Origin: Lytechinus variegatus | Lineage: Eukaryota > Echinodermata > Echinoidea > Temnopleuroida > Toxopneustidae | Assembly: GCF_018143015.1 (NCBI RefSeq) | Contig: NC_054751.1 | Location: 17,159,292 to 17,223,291, forward strand | DNA length: 64,000 nucleotides | Reading direction: 5' to 3' | Shown: positions 33,277-44,392 of the stretch, piece after piece | Numbering within the stretch: the first letter of the stretch is position 1 | Layout of the letters: each line of letters begins with the position of its first letter | Notes under the pieces: generated by a model | Database searches by the model: none | Seen by the model: the letters and a program-made list of their open reading frames with translations, nothing else | What the model was told of the DNA's origin: nothing | Position numbers and translations under genes: made by a program

Positions 33277-34397
33277 TTTGGTTTGACAACAGAATGCCCA
33301 CAGAACAATACAAACTGGTATACTAGTAGTTGTCTTTTAAAACGGTACACGACAAAGTTGTGCGGAAGTACTGCGAAATTCAGGGAGCTGCAGATCTAGG
33401 TAAAGAGGTCACACCGACACCAGTGAAAATTGATCCTGGAAAGTTATAATGGTGAATGAAGGGGTGGGGGTGAGATGACCCAAAGGTGCATGGACCTGGG
33501 AAGCGGGGGTGCTCGGGGGTGCTGGATGAAGCAACCCCAGGATTTTCCCTTGGGTTGCTGCGTGTATTATTTTCCATAGGCATTACCCCTGGAATTCTGG
33601 TTTGTGTGTCACATAGCTAGAGAAATGTGTGGAAAATGATCATCTTGTGTTGAAACCCTTTTTTTTTGCTTATCACATTTCTTGGCACCAAAAGCTGGGT
33701 GCCCGATTTTAAGACTTATTTTGTCTTCTTTGGCTCCCCCCACAATAATTGTATTATTTTCTAATAGCTCGGTTCACTTTCCTTTCCTTTTCAAATGTTT
33801 GTCTCCTATTTTGCACACATTGTGTCATGTTTTTATATTATTGTGGAAATACATAATTTGATTTGATTCAGGGGCGGATCCAGCTTTCGCCAATAGGGGG
33901 GGGGGGGGCGAAAAATATGTTCATCAACATTTTTCTCGATTGGCCGCTATAATCTGATTTTGTTTTATTATTATATCATTATATATCACACTTGTGTGAA
34001 AGCGTTTGTAGTTCACGCCCGAAGTGTGTACAAAACACGTGCGCGGGTTAGAATGGACTTTGGACCTTGTCCTCTACACAAGTCATGTTCTCCAATTGAC
34101 TTAGTCCACCTCCTGGACTGTTGTTATTTTGTACGACACGACTACCAAACACCCAGCACACTACAACCCCATAACAGTACACGCATACACACACCCTGAA
34201 TAGTCATATGATTTTTTTTTCGGGGAAAGTGAATCAGTGGGTATAGTAAGGTGAATCACTGGGGGTAAGTGAATCAGTGGAGGGTGCGGGCCCGGGCGTG
34301 TGTGTGTTGCCCAATCAGTAAAAATCGTCCAGGACGTGGACTACCATTGACTTTGCGTGGGTCCCCGGTATTCGATCTTCGTTTTCCAAACCCGTTA
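33277..34397. other. Upstream flank of the methyltransferase gene; no gene seen
   Basis: This is 1.1 kb between the start codon of the methyltransferase-like gene and element FB2. It should contain that gene's promoter, but no TATA box or CpG-rich core stands out. A repeat remnant with GGGGCGGATCCAGC and a poly-G run lies near 33871-33912. Confidence 0.5.
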
Positions 34398-35567
34398 TAG
34401 TCCAGGATAGGCCCCATAGAAACTTGACCAAACCTTGTTTTTTATATATACAATATTTTTTGATGGTTTCTTGTCAATTCGAGGGTGCTGATTACGAATC
34501 TGGATGATGCCACTCGTGTAACCTTGAGCATTTTCTGCAAATTGGCAAAATCCAATATGGCCGCCAAAATATGCAAATTACCCATGAAAATCCTAAAATT
34601 GTCCGCACATTGGCTATGGAATGCATGAAAGCGTGTGGCAGGAGTAAAATACACTCTGAAAGAATAATTGTTGACAAAATATTTATTTTCCTGATATTCG
34701 AAATGGCCGCCATAGTCCATTGTATACTCTATTATGTACAATATATATAAATAGGGAAAACCAATTTTCACAAAAATGAGCACTAAACCGCAAAAAATTG
34801 CGATGTATGAACGAAGTAATATATGCAAATCATCATTACTAACGAGATATATCATTTATTATGTCATAAATGGGAACATTTCTGTATTTGGTATCTAAAA
34901 TGGCAGCCACTGGCCCAAACAGTATTGCGTACAATGGCAATGGGGGCCAAAAAATTCACAAGAGTGATCACTAAAATGCATATTATTAAGATTACACGAG
35001 TGGAATACTGACTAAAAACATAACTGTTAACGAAATATATCATTAATATGCCATGTTTTGTGATGAATGTTGTATTTTGATATTCAAAATGGCTGCCAAA
35101 GGCCCTAAAAGTATTATGCACACAATGAGAAAGAGTGGCAAAGAAATCACAAGAGTGATCACTAAAATGCATATAAATGTGATAAATTAATGAGATACTG
35201 TTTAAAAACATATTTTCTAACGAAATATATCATTCAGGTTTAAAGTGTGTGTTAAATACTGTAGTTTTACTTTCAAAATGGCCGCCAGAGACATTAACAG
35301 TATTATGCACAATGCAAAGTGGGAAACCAATATTCACAGGAGTGAGCACCATAAATGCAGGTATTAGTGATCTATGAGTAAAATATTGTCTGAAAGCATA
35401 ATTTCTATTAAGCAGTTAAGAGATATCATTTATTCTGCCAGTTAGGTGATAAATACTGTTATTGGAAAGTCAAAATGGCCGCTACAGGCCCTTACGATAT
35501 TATGCACAATGTGAATGGGAACAAATTATTTCAGCAGAATTTGGCTTTGCTTGGCCAGATGGTGCCA

Positions 35568-35800
35568 GGTAAAAATGGCAGAGGTAATAATCAATGATAA
35601 TGGCAGAGGTAAAAATGGCAGAGGTAAAAATGGCAGAGGTAATAATGGCAGAGGTAAAAAATGGCAGAGGTAAAAATGGCAGAGGTAAAAATGGCAGAGG
35701 TAAGAACAGCAGATATAAAAAGAGCAGAGGCATAAATGACAAGAGGTAAAAATGGAAGACGTGACAATAGCAGAGGTAAAAGTGGCCGAGGTACACTATT
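35568..35800 (+). repeat. 15-bp minisatellite, unit GGTAAAAATGGCAGA (left, in FB2)
   Basis: About 12-15 imperfect copies of GGTAAAAATGGCAGA stand just inside the left FB2 arm. The same unit in inverse orientation lies inside the right arm (37080-37206) and again outside FB2 at 41886-42153. ORFs of Ser-Ala-Ile-Phe-Thr type come from these repeats. Confidence 0.9.
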
Positions 35801-37079
35801 AGAAAAAACAGTAGATTCTACAGAAGAAAAATAAAAAACAGGTTTTACAGAAAAAAAAACAAATAATTTTGAAGATTATAATAACAGGATGGTTTTCCAC
35901 AATTTTTCTTCAATTTTACAGAACAGATATGTTTTAAAAAAGGGGAAAACAGTTTTATTACAATAAATTTGTAAGGGTACATGCACAAAATACCAATTTT
36001 CTGTAAGTTTACACAGTGCAGTAAGATTACAGGTGTTCTCCAAACTCTGTTGCAGGATTATTTTTTATTTTTAAGTATAAATTTTTTCACAGTGTAAAAA
36101 ATGGCGGAGTTGAAAATGTCAAAGGTAAAGATGGTATAAGCAAAAATGAAAGAGATATGGAATGATGGTTTGTTAAAAAGCCGAGAAGAAAAAAGTTTTC
36201 ACTCTAAAATCAAAGGGGATTTGGTTAAGGGGGAAAATGACTTAAAAAATTATTTCAACTAAGTGAAGTTCTTTTGACTCAGAAAAAGAATTACAGCAAA
36301 AATAATAACAATCAGATAATAAACAATGTTTTTTTAGCATACCAAGCTAATTACCAAGAGGGTGCTGCTTATGGTGTACAAAATACCCAACAGCACTTCC
36401 GCTTCCAAGGGTTATGACCATCAAGCCGTCTATATCATATTGGATACAATGGTAAAGAAGGTTCAGGGTCTTTTTTATGCAAAGAATCTGAACCAGACGG
36501 TCCCCCTCGATCGACCCCAAATTGGTTTACCAGTCAAGATTATTATTGATTTTCATAATCAGTTACATATTCAGTGCCAAATCTGGGAACGCATGCTTGT
36601 TGTCATTAAAATATTTAAAAAGAATAGTACAGACGACATTACAAATAAGGACATAATATTCAACCACAATCATTCGTGACAATTTCAAGGTCTAAGCTTT
36701 TCCCCGCCATGTTCTTTTCCCACCCTAACCCTCTCTGTTTCTCCACCTCTCTTATGTCTACTCTTCCTCCTTTTTGTAATGGTAAACCTGGCAAAACTTT
36801 AGACATAAAAAAACAGCTAGACAAAAAGTAATGTTATAAAATGATGAATGAGAATAGTGCAGTTTCATTTTGCTCCTGATGAATTGAATGAAAAAATATT
36901 TGTCGTTTGATTTCTGTTTAAAAAGCCTTCACGGTACACCTCCAACGAATTCGTAAATAGCATTGTTAGGCCGATAAAGACATGATCCTAACCGTGACAT
37001 GCACTTCTAATTTAATCTATGTACATGCGGGGGCTTTTTGACAATTCATTGCATCGGGGTTTGAGGCTGGCCATATTTT

Positions 37080-37206
37080 ACCTAGAGCTGTCATTTTTAC
37101 CTCTCCCATTATGACCTCTGCCATTTTACCTCTGCCATTATTACCTCTGCCATTTTTACCTCTGCCAATTTTACCTCTGCCATTATTACCTCTGCCATTT
37201 TTACAA
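37080..37206 (-). repeat. 15-bp minisatellite, inverse orientation (right, in FB2)
   Basis: About eight copies of CCATTTTTACCTCTG are the inverse of the block at 35568-35800. An extra arm-type unit (37207-37325) stands between this block and the right arm, so the interior is not fully symmetrical. Confidence 0.9.
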
Positions 37207-38566
37207 ATAATGTTCACAAAAAGGGCATATGGCAGCCATTTTGAATGTTGAAATACAGTATTTATCACCTAAATTACATAAGAGATGATATATTTTGTTA
37301 TAAATCGTGCAGACGATATTTCACTCCATACATCACCATTTGGCCAAGCAAAGCCAAATTCTGTTGAAATAATTTGTTCCCATTCACATTGTGCATAATA
37401 TCATAAGGGCCTGTATCGGCCATTTTGACTTTCCAATAACAGTATTCATCACCTAACTGGCAGAATAAATGATATCTCTTAATATAAATTATGCTTTCGG
37501 ACAATATTCTACTCATAGATCACTAATACTTGCATTTATGGTGCTCATATTGGTTTCCCACTTTGCATTGTGCATAATACTGTTAATGTCTATGGCGGCC
37601 ATTTTGAAAGTAAAACTACAGTATTTAACACAAACTTTAAACCTGAATGATATATTTCGTTAGAAACGTTAGAAAATATGTTTTTAAACAGTATCTCATT
37701 AATTTATCACATATATATGCATTTTAGTGATCACTCTTGTGATTTCTTTGCCACTCTTTCTCATTGTGTGCATAATACTTTTAGGGCCTTTGGCAGCCAT
37801 TTTGAATATCAAAATACAACATTCATCACAAAACATGGCATATTAATGATATATTTCGTTAACAGTTATGTTTTTAGTCAGTATTCCACTCGTGTAATCT
37901 TAATAATATGCATTTTAGTGATCACTCTTGTGAATTTTTTGGCCCCCATTGCCATTGTACGCAATACTGTTTGGGCCAGTGGCGACCATTTTAGATATCA
38001 AAATACAGAAATCTTCCCATTTATGATATAATGAATGATATATCTCGTTAGTAATAATGATTTGCATATAAATTATCACTTTGTTCATACATCGCGATTT
38101 TTTGCGGTTTAGTGCTCACTTTTGCGAAAGCTAGTTTTCCCTCTTTATATTGTACATAATACAGTATACAATGGACTTTGGCGGCCATTTTGAATATGAG
38201 GAAAATAAATATTTTGTCAAAAGTTAATTTTTCAGAGAGTATCTCACTCCTGCCACACAATTTCATGCATTTCGTAGCAAATGTGCGGACAATTTTAGGA
38301 TTTTTATGGGTAATTTGCATATTTTGGCGGCCATATTGGATTTTGCCAATTTGCGGAAAATGCTCAAGGTTACACGAGTGGCATCATTCAGATTCGTAAT
38401 CAGCACCCTCGAATTGACAAGAAACCATTAAAAAACATTGTATATATAAAAAAACAAGGTTACGCCTCTTCTATCCTGGACTATTACGAGGCTGTAAATT
38501 GCACATCATGGGTATAATACCTCCCCAATACGGGAATACCTCTTTCTCACTTTTCTTTCTGTTTTT

Positions 38567-39991
38567 AGCTCATCCGGCCCGAAGGGCAAGATGATGCCGT
38601 GGCGTGGCGTCCGTCCACAATTTCAAAATGCTTTACTTCGCCATTTCAAGTCCGATTTCAATTCTGTTTGCTTTGTATGATAGCACTAGGTGGGGCATTC
38701 AAAACAACTACACAGAATTTTGAAATTCATTAAATATGCTAATTTATGCGCATTTTTCAAAATTCACAAAAAATGCTACTTCTTCATTTGTTGACCGATT
38801 TTGATTTTTTTGCTTCCATCTGGTAGAACTTCATGAGGTACACCAAACTTCTACACAGAATTTTGAAATTTTGAGCAGAACAATTTTATGCTAATTTATG
38901 CGAAATTAATTTATGCATATTTTTAAAAAATCACATAAAATGCTTCTTCTTCTTTATTTGTTGACTGATTTTGATTTTTTTGCTTCCATCTGGTAGAGCT
39001 TCATGAGTTTCACCAATCTTGTACGCAGAATTTTGAAATTTTGACTAGAACAATTTTTATGCTAATTTATTTGAAATTAATTTATTCATATTTTTAAAAT
39101 TGCACATAAAATGCTTTTTCTTCTTCGATTGTTGACCAATTTTTTACTTTTCTTCTTCTTCCATCTTGTAGAACTTTATGAGGTTCACCAAACTTCGACA
39201 CAGATTTTTGAAATTTTCAGTAGAAAATTACTTATGCGAAATTTATTCAGAAATAACAGAAAATGCCTCTTCTTCTTTATTTGTTGACAGATTTGATATT
39301 TTTTCTTCCATCCGGTAGAACTTCATGAGGCCCACCACACTTCTACACAGAATTTTGAAAATTTTCAGTAGTTAATTATTTATGCTGATTTATGCGAAAT
39401 GTATTCATAAATCACAGAAAATTCCTCTTTTTCTTTATTTGTTGACAGATTTTGATTTTTTCTTCTTCCATCTGGTAGAGCTGCATGAGGTTCACCAAAC
39501 TTGTACACAAAATTTTGTCTGGAAAATTATTCATTCTAATTTATGTAAAATTTATTCATAAATCACAAAAAAAATGGTTTTTTCTTCATTTGTTGATCAA
39601 TTTCAGTTTTGTTTGCTTTTTACAATAGCTCGAGGTGGTGATACAAGATTTAAACATAGAATTTTGAAACTCATTGAATCTGCTATTTATTCATATATTT
39701 TCAAAACTCACAAAAATTGCTTACTTATTTGTTGAGTTTGGTTATTTTGATCCATCTGAGAGCTACATTAGGTTCACCAAGGTTCTACACAGAAACTTTG
39801 ACTAGATAATAATTAATACTTAATTCATATGAAATTTATTCATAGATCACAAAGAAAATTCATTCTATGTCATTTCTTCATTAATTTCAATTCTATGTCC
39901 TCATTTTATGTCACCAATATAATTCACTACAGTGTCAACTGGGCTGAAATTAAAATTGTGTTAAATTGTGTTGCGAGATGCCGGATGAGCT
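38567..39991. mobile_element. Element with AGCTCATCCGGC ends and ~160-bp internal tandem repeats
   Basis: The left end AGCTCATCCGGC (38567) is matched by GCCGGATGAGCT (39980-39991). Inside are about six imperfect units of 150-177 bp with the landmark CTTCATGAGGT.CACCAAACTTCTACACAGAATTTTGAAA near 38826, 39001, 39178, 39327 and 39487, and AT-rich spacers containing CTAATTTATGCG. No coding capacity. The class is unknown, and no clear target duplication was seen. Confidence 0.7.
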
Positions 39992-41224
39992 CCACATCAT
40001 TGATGTGCTAGTTCGTAGTTACTATTAAGATAAAGAGTACACTTTTTTCTGCAGGTTGTCAAAAAATGGGGGGCGGGGCCGGCTCGGCCCCCTCCTGTGA
40101 TTTGACTTTCATTTTGTAGTGAAACCTTTTTTGCTTGTCAAATTTACATAGGCTGATCCAGGGGCCGAGCAAAAAAGGGGGGCATTTCAAAAAAAGGAAA
40201 AAACAGGTGAGGGGACGACTTGGAAAATAAAATGAAAAACCTTTCATGTCACTATACAAAGTTTTCGCTCGCGCTTCGCGTTCGCTTCGCATGTTTGATG
40301 AGATGGGCCTACATGAGATGCTTCCTCAAAAGGCTGATATGGAGCTTAAAATATCAAGTTTTGAAGTGAATATACAAAACATATTTCAGCTCCGACATCG
40401 AGCTTTTATTATTTTGTTTGATTTATAAATTTATTTTCAAAAAATGCTTTGTATAATGTCCATTTTATTGTCTCAGTATCAACATTTTCAGCTCGTGCTG
40501 CGCTTGCGTTATTTGATTTTTCAGGTACCTATCCTAGTCGATAAAGTTCTCAAAATTTTCAGGTTTGCTTGTCAAAACATATCAGCCAACGCGCCCGCAT
40601 TTTGATTGGTGAGTAATATTTACCTCAATAATTTCATCTATAACAAACTAATTAAAACACCCTTTCCATAACATCGCGATTTGTTAAAAATATATTCACC
40701 CATGCATCCTATTCATAATTACAAAATTGCTTAAAGTGTCCAGTTTTCAGGAATTAATATCAACAAATTTCGAGCTGTCGTTAGGTTTATTAGGTTTCGG
40801 ATGCAAGCCCCCCCCCCCCCTCCCATTTTCATGATGCAGAAGGCGACGCTAAACAAAAACAAAAAAATGGAAAGAAGAAGAAAGTGAGAGAACAGGAGAA
40901 GCAATATAAATGAGAAAAAAAATTAACGTAAGATAAAGTAGAAAATATTTCGAAAACCTGTGCCACCAACCAAAACTTACAATGTGTCCCGCTTAATTCT
41001 AACATTGATGCTGGAGTTGTCCGGGGGTAATTGTCCGGTGATAGTTGTCCGGGGGTAGTTTTCCTAGAACCGGAAAAAACTGATCGCAAATGACATCCCC
41101 ATCAACATGTACAATTTTAGTAACTTTCCCTAAAACCCTCACCAATATCATTTTAATAAACTTTATGTCAGTGTGAATTTCCCCTGTAATGAATTAAGTA
41201 CAATATTTGGGTTCCAAAGTGTTC
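39992..41224. other. Intergenic stretch, no gene seen
   Basis: This 1.2 kb holds repeat-like G-rich pieces (GGGGGGCGGGGCCGGC near 40069; AAAAAAGGGGGGCATTTC near 40173), a poly-C run at 40808 and TTGTCCGGGGGTA direct repeats near 41017-41060. No ORF has coding character. Confidence 0.55.
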
Positions 41225-41826
41225 TTTAGGTCAAGTCCACCTCAGAAAAATGTTGATTTGAATCAATAGAGGAAAATCAGACAAGCATGCACAATGCTGA
41301 AAATTTCATAAAAATCGGATGTAAAATAAGAAAGTTATGACATTTCAAAGTTTAGCTTATTTTAACAAAATAATTATATGAACGAGCCTGTTACATCCAA
41401 ATGGGAGAGTTGATGACGTCACTCACTCACTATTTCTTTTGTTTTTTATTGTTTGAATTGTACAATATTTTAATTTTTACGAATTTGATAACAAGGACCT
41501 CCTTGCCTGAAGTACAAAATGTTAAAATAATGGAATTCCACGTGTTCAGGGAGGAATGAAACTTTATTTCACATGACAATGACGAGAAAATCAAAATATT
41601 TTCATATAATAAAATACAAAATAAATAGAGAGTGATGTCATTAGTTCCCTCATTTGCATACCGACCGAGATGTGCATATCACTGTTTTGTGAAATGAAGC
41701 GAAACTTTAAAATGTCATAACTTTCTTATTTTACATCCGATTTTGATGAAATTTTCAGTGTTATGCTTGTTGAAATTTTCTCTTTTTATTCAAATCAAAT
41801 TTTGTTGGGGTGGACTTGTCCTTTAA
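41225..41826. mobile_element. TTAA-type MITE, family copy 2
   Basis: It matches 27371-27980 almost throughout, from AGTCCACCTCAGAAA to GGGTGGACTTGTCCTTTAA, with the same central GATGACGTCACTCACTCAC. The left target site has decayed to TTTA. Confidence 0.8.
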
Positions 41827-41885
41827 ATTAGAATATTAGAAGAGCGATTTGACATGAGAAGGTCGTGCATGTAAGTCCATTTTGA

Positions 41886-42153
41886 GCTCTGCCATTATTA
41901 CCGCTGCTATTTATTCCTTTGCCATTTTTACCCCTGCCATTGTTACCTTTGTCATTTTTACCCCTGCCATTTTTACCTCTGCAAGTTTTACCTTTGCCAT
42001 TTTTACCTCTGCTATTTTTACCTCTGCCACTTTTACCTCTGCCATTTTACTCTGCCATTTTTACCTATGCCTATTTTACTTTTGCCATTTTTCCCTTAGC
42101 CATTTTTACCTCTGACATTTTCACCTCTGCAATTTTTGCCTCTGCCATTTTTA
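41886..42153 (-). repeat. 15-bp minisatellite outside FB2 (unit CCATTTTTACCTCTG)
   Basis: About 17 imperfect copies show the same unit as the FB2 blocks, starting 60 bases after a MITE. Variation is mostly in the TACC(T/C)(C/T)TG part. It may be a remnant of another FB2-type element. Confidence 0.9.
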
Positions 42154-42297
42154 CACCGAGCCCTAGACACTAAGTATAAATCTTAACCACACGCACACAT
42201 GTTTCATCCTAGATTTTTTTTCTCTTTCTCCATCAATCTCTTTCTGACAATTTCTGAAAGGTATTGTTTCATTCAATAACAATAAACATAAGACAGG

Positions 42298-42640
42298 GGC
42301 GGCGGAGCGCATTTTCATTTAAGGGAGGGGGGGGGGGGCAAAGCCAAAAAGGACACTTATGTCGAAATTTGCATTTTGGTGCAAACGGATATGCCGTACA
42401 TATTATCATCTGCGTGAAGTAGTTGTATGCTTTGTAGTAATTAAGTTAACCAAGGCCTTTTGAAGTGATTTCTGATGGATAAGATATACATTTAGGGCTT
42501 ATATAGAGCGGTCGGTTTGGAAAAAATTATCTGAAGTTGTAAAACTCGCTTTTTGGTCAATTTTGGCGCTAATGTTAAAACGGCATCCTTGCGAGCATGG
42601 GCGGTGGAGCAGACGATTAACCTTGGTTCATGGGGGGGGG
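42298..42640 (+). repeat. Dispersed GGGGCGGCGGAGCG repeat
   Basis: It opens with GGGGCGGCGGAGCGCATTTT and a poly-G run, and carries TTTGGTGCAAACGGATATGC and AAAACTCGCTTTTTGGTC. These are shared in inverse order with 14628-14957. A second, similar G-rich word (GGGCGGTGGAGCAGACGATT) is at 42600. It is non-coding. Confidence 0.55.
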
Positions 42641-42697
42641 GGGAGGAGCTAAGTTGCGCCTCCCCCGTTTGCAAACACGAAAGATCATCCTTTACTC

Positions 42698-43095
42698 TAG
42701 TCCAGTTTGGACCTTGTTGTTTGGAAGTGCCCTTTCCTCAAAGCTAACACAGAGGGCACATGTCTCCCAATCTCTAATCAGCGCCAAACCACTCATCTTC
42801 CCTCCCCACCCTCCCCTTCCCTGGTGGGGAGGGAAGATGAGTGGTTTGGCGCTGATTAGAGATTGGGAGACATGTGCCCTCTATGTTAGCTTTGAGGAAA
42901 GGGCACTTCCAAACAACAAGGTCCAAACTGGGGAGCGTTTCATGAAATTACTTGTCAGACGTTTTATCCGACAAGTCCCATTTTATCCGACAGTTACCAT
43001 AGTAACATTGCCCATCAGCCAATCAAAATCAAGGAAAGATGTCAGATCTGACAACTTGTCGGACAAAAATGTTGATGAAACGCTCCCCTGGACTA
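42698..43095. mobile_element. Small fold-back element FB3 with 113-bp arms and 9-bp target duplication
   Basis: The left arm (42698-42810) and right arm (42823-42930 plus 43091-43095) are inverse copies, with one mismatch found by eye and a 12-base loop. The right arm is split by a MITE. The ends are TAGTCCAG and CTGGACTA, the same terminus as FB1 and FB2. The 9-bp word CCTTTACTC flanks both sides (42689-42697 and 43096-43104). It has no coding capacity. Confidence 0.85.
42931..43087. mobile_element. MITE nested in FB3
   Basis: The ends GGGAGCGTTTCAT and ATGAAACGCTCCC are exact inverses. CTG flanks both sides as a 3-bp duplication, and removing the element restores the FB3 arm. At 157 bp it is related to 22838-22993 through TTGTC.GAC and CCAATCAAAA.CAAGGAAAG words. 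Confidence 0.88.
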
Positions 43096-43120
43096 CCTTT
43101 ACTCTGCCGTACGTGTTTGC

Positions 43121-43657
43121 CCGGGGGGGGGGGGGCACTCGACCAAAAAAGTGGTAGGGGTGTGCCGCGGGCGAGACAAAAAACGGGGGCCTTGGAGCGG
43201 GCTTATTGTAAAAAGGAGGGTCCTCGGAACGGGCTTCGGAACTACAATTTTGTGAAAACGGGGGTCCTTGGAACGGATCGCCAGTGTGTGAGTACGTGCG
43301 TATGCACCCCTATGGAATGGGTATGCGTGCATGATGCAGCTAGTGCGGCCTCCGCCGGGTGCGCTCGCCCAGAGACGATGGTCGGACAGCGCTCGGCGGC
43401 CGCTTTTCACCAAAATTGCAGCAGATCAATGCGGCCGGAACGGCGTAACGAAAAATATGCGAAGCTTTGGAGCGGATTTCTTTCTTCTTTTTTCTCGATA
43501 AGAACAAAATGCTATGCCTTGGAGCGGCTTTCTTTGTTTTTTTTCTCAATAAGACAAAAATGCTATGCCTTGGAACGGAAATTTGGGTGTAAAAATGGGG
43601 GTCCCCTCCGCGGCACATACCCACTATGCATTATATACTGAGTGCCCCCCCCCCGGG
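43121..43657. mobile_element. Non-autonomous element with CCGGGGGG ends and 9-bp target duplication
   Basis: CGTGTTTGC occurs exactly at 43112-43120 and again at 43658-43666. Between them lies a sequence starting CCGGGGG..GGCACTC and ending GAGTGCCCCCC..CCGGG, with GTGCCGCGG / CCGCGGCAC further in. The interior repeats GG(A/C)CCTTGGA.CGGG words. A 9-bp duplication is common in Mutator-like elements, but no transposase is present. The 175- and 200-codon ORFs here are not genes. Confidence 0.82.
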
Positions 43658-43667
43658 CGTGTTTGCG

Positions 43668-44392
43668 AGAGGTTCCATGACAATCGCTCCGCCAACATTA
43701 CATCGAGCGAAGTACGTACCGGTTCCACTCCACTTTACGACCGATACACTACACCTATACCCGAACTTCAAGACGGTGAACTCGATCGGACATTCCGAGT
43801 GACAAGATGGGATGGAAATGTTATTTATTGTAAAAATTATAGAAAAAAGTATAACGAGAAAAAAATAGCTTAATTTCTTACTCTTCACCCGTATAATTTC
43901 ACTCCGTGTCCATCTTCCGGTTATCCTCAAAATTTGTGATTTTGAGCCAGTATCTATTTCCTCCACGTATTTTTCACGGCCAATTTGAAAACATCGCCTG
44001 CGATCGGTCATTTAATACAGTAGGTCCATTGCAACACGATGTGAACAAAAGCTTTGCATGCGGAAGTTCACCCTGGTTCTTCTCACGGAATGTGGTTCAT
44101 TCATCTACGCGTACATGATCAGGGCATGGCATTGTTATGCAAATTACTCATGCGCGCATGAGTTTTCGCGGTCGCATCACTGCCAGCCGAGAACGAATGT
44201 GGAGCTGCCGCTTTTCAATGTGACTAAGCGGACCGACGTGCATGATGAATTCGATGGCATGCATGGATGAGACAAGTCTAGAGCAATGAGTATTTGTGAA
44301 TTACAAAGACGAGCATTATTAGACTGGATGGGCAAGCAAGGCCGATAAACGTGTAGCACCCGTATGGCAAGCCGTATTGATATATATTGTGA
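43668..44392. other. Relatively CpG-rich, unique-looking stretch
   Basis: CpG is more frequent here than in the surroundings (for example CGCTCCGCC, CGAGCGAAGTACG, CGATCGGACATTCCG). No known repeat was recognised. Short ORFs exist on both strands, none recognisable. It could be a promoter or first-exon region, but nothing proves this. Confidence 0.35.

Larger units (their letters stand above)
34398..38483. mobile_element. Fold-back element FB2 with ~1.15-kb inverted arms
   Basis: The ends are TAGTCCAGGATAG (34398) and CTATCCTGGACTA (to 38483), flanked on both sides by TTA. The left arm (34398-35565) and right arm (about 37325-38483) match as inverse copies over more than 1 kb; for instance a 115-residue ORF in one arm reappears on the opposite strand of the other. 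The arms consist of units of about 185-195 bp, each with an AAAATGGC.GCC core and a GATATATCATT word. Next to the arms, toward the centre, are 15-bp minisatellites in opposite orientation. No transposase was recognised; the 105-codon ORF at 36362-36679 is unassigned. Confidence 0.85.

Noticed and set aside
34442..38399. Matching 115-137-codon ORFs on opposite strands of FB2
   Set aside because: They are mirror copies in the inverted arms. The residues have no recognisable motif, and the frames exist because the arms are AT-rich and little diverged.
42630..43641. ORFs of 175 and 200 codons, the longest on the plus strand
   Set aside because: They cross element ends (FB3, nested MITE, the 9-bp-duplication element) and read through poly-G, so they cannot be one gene.
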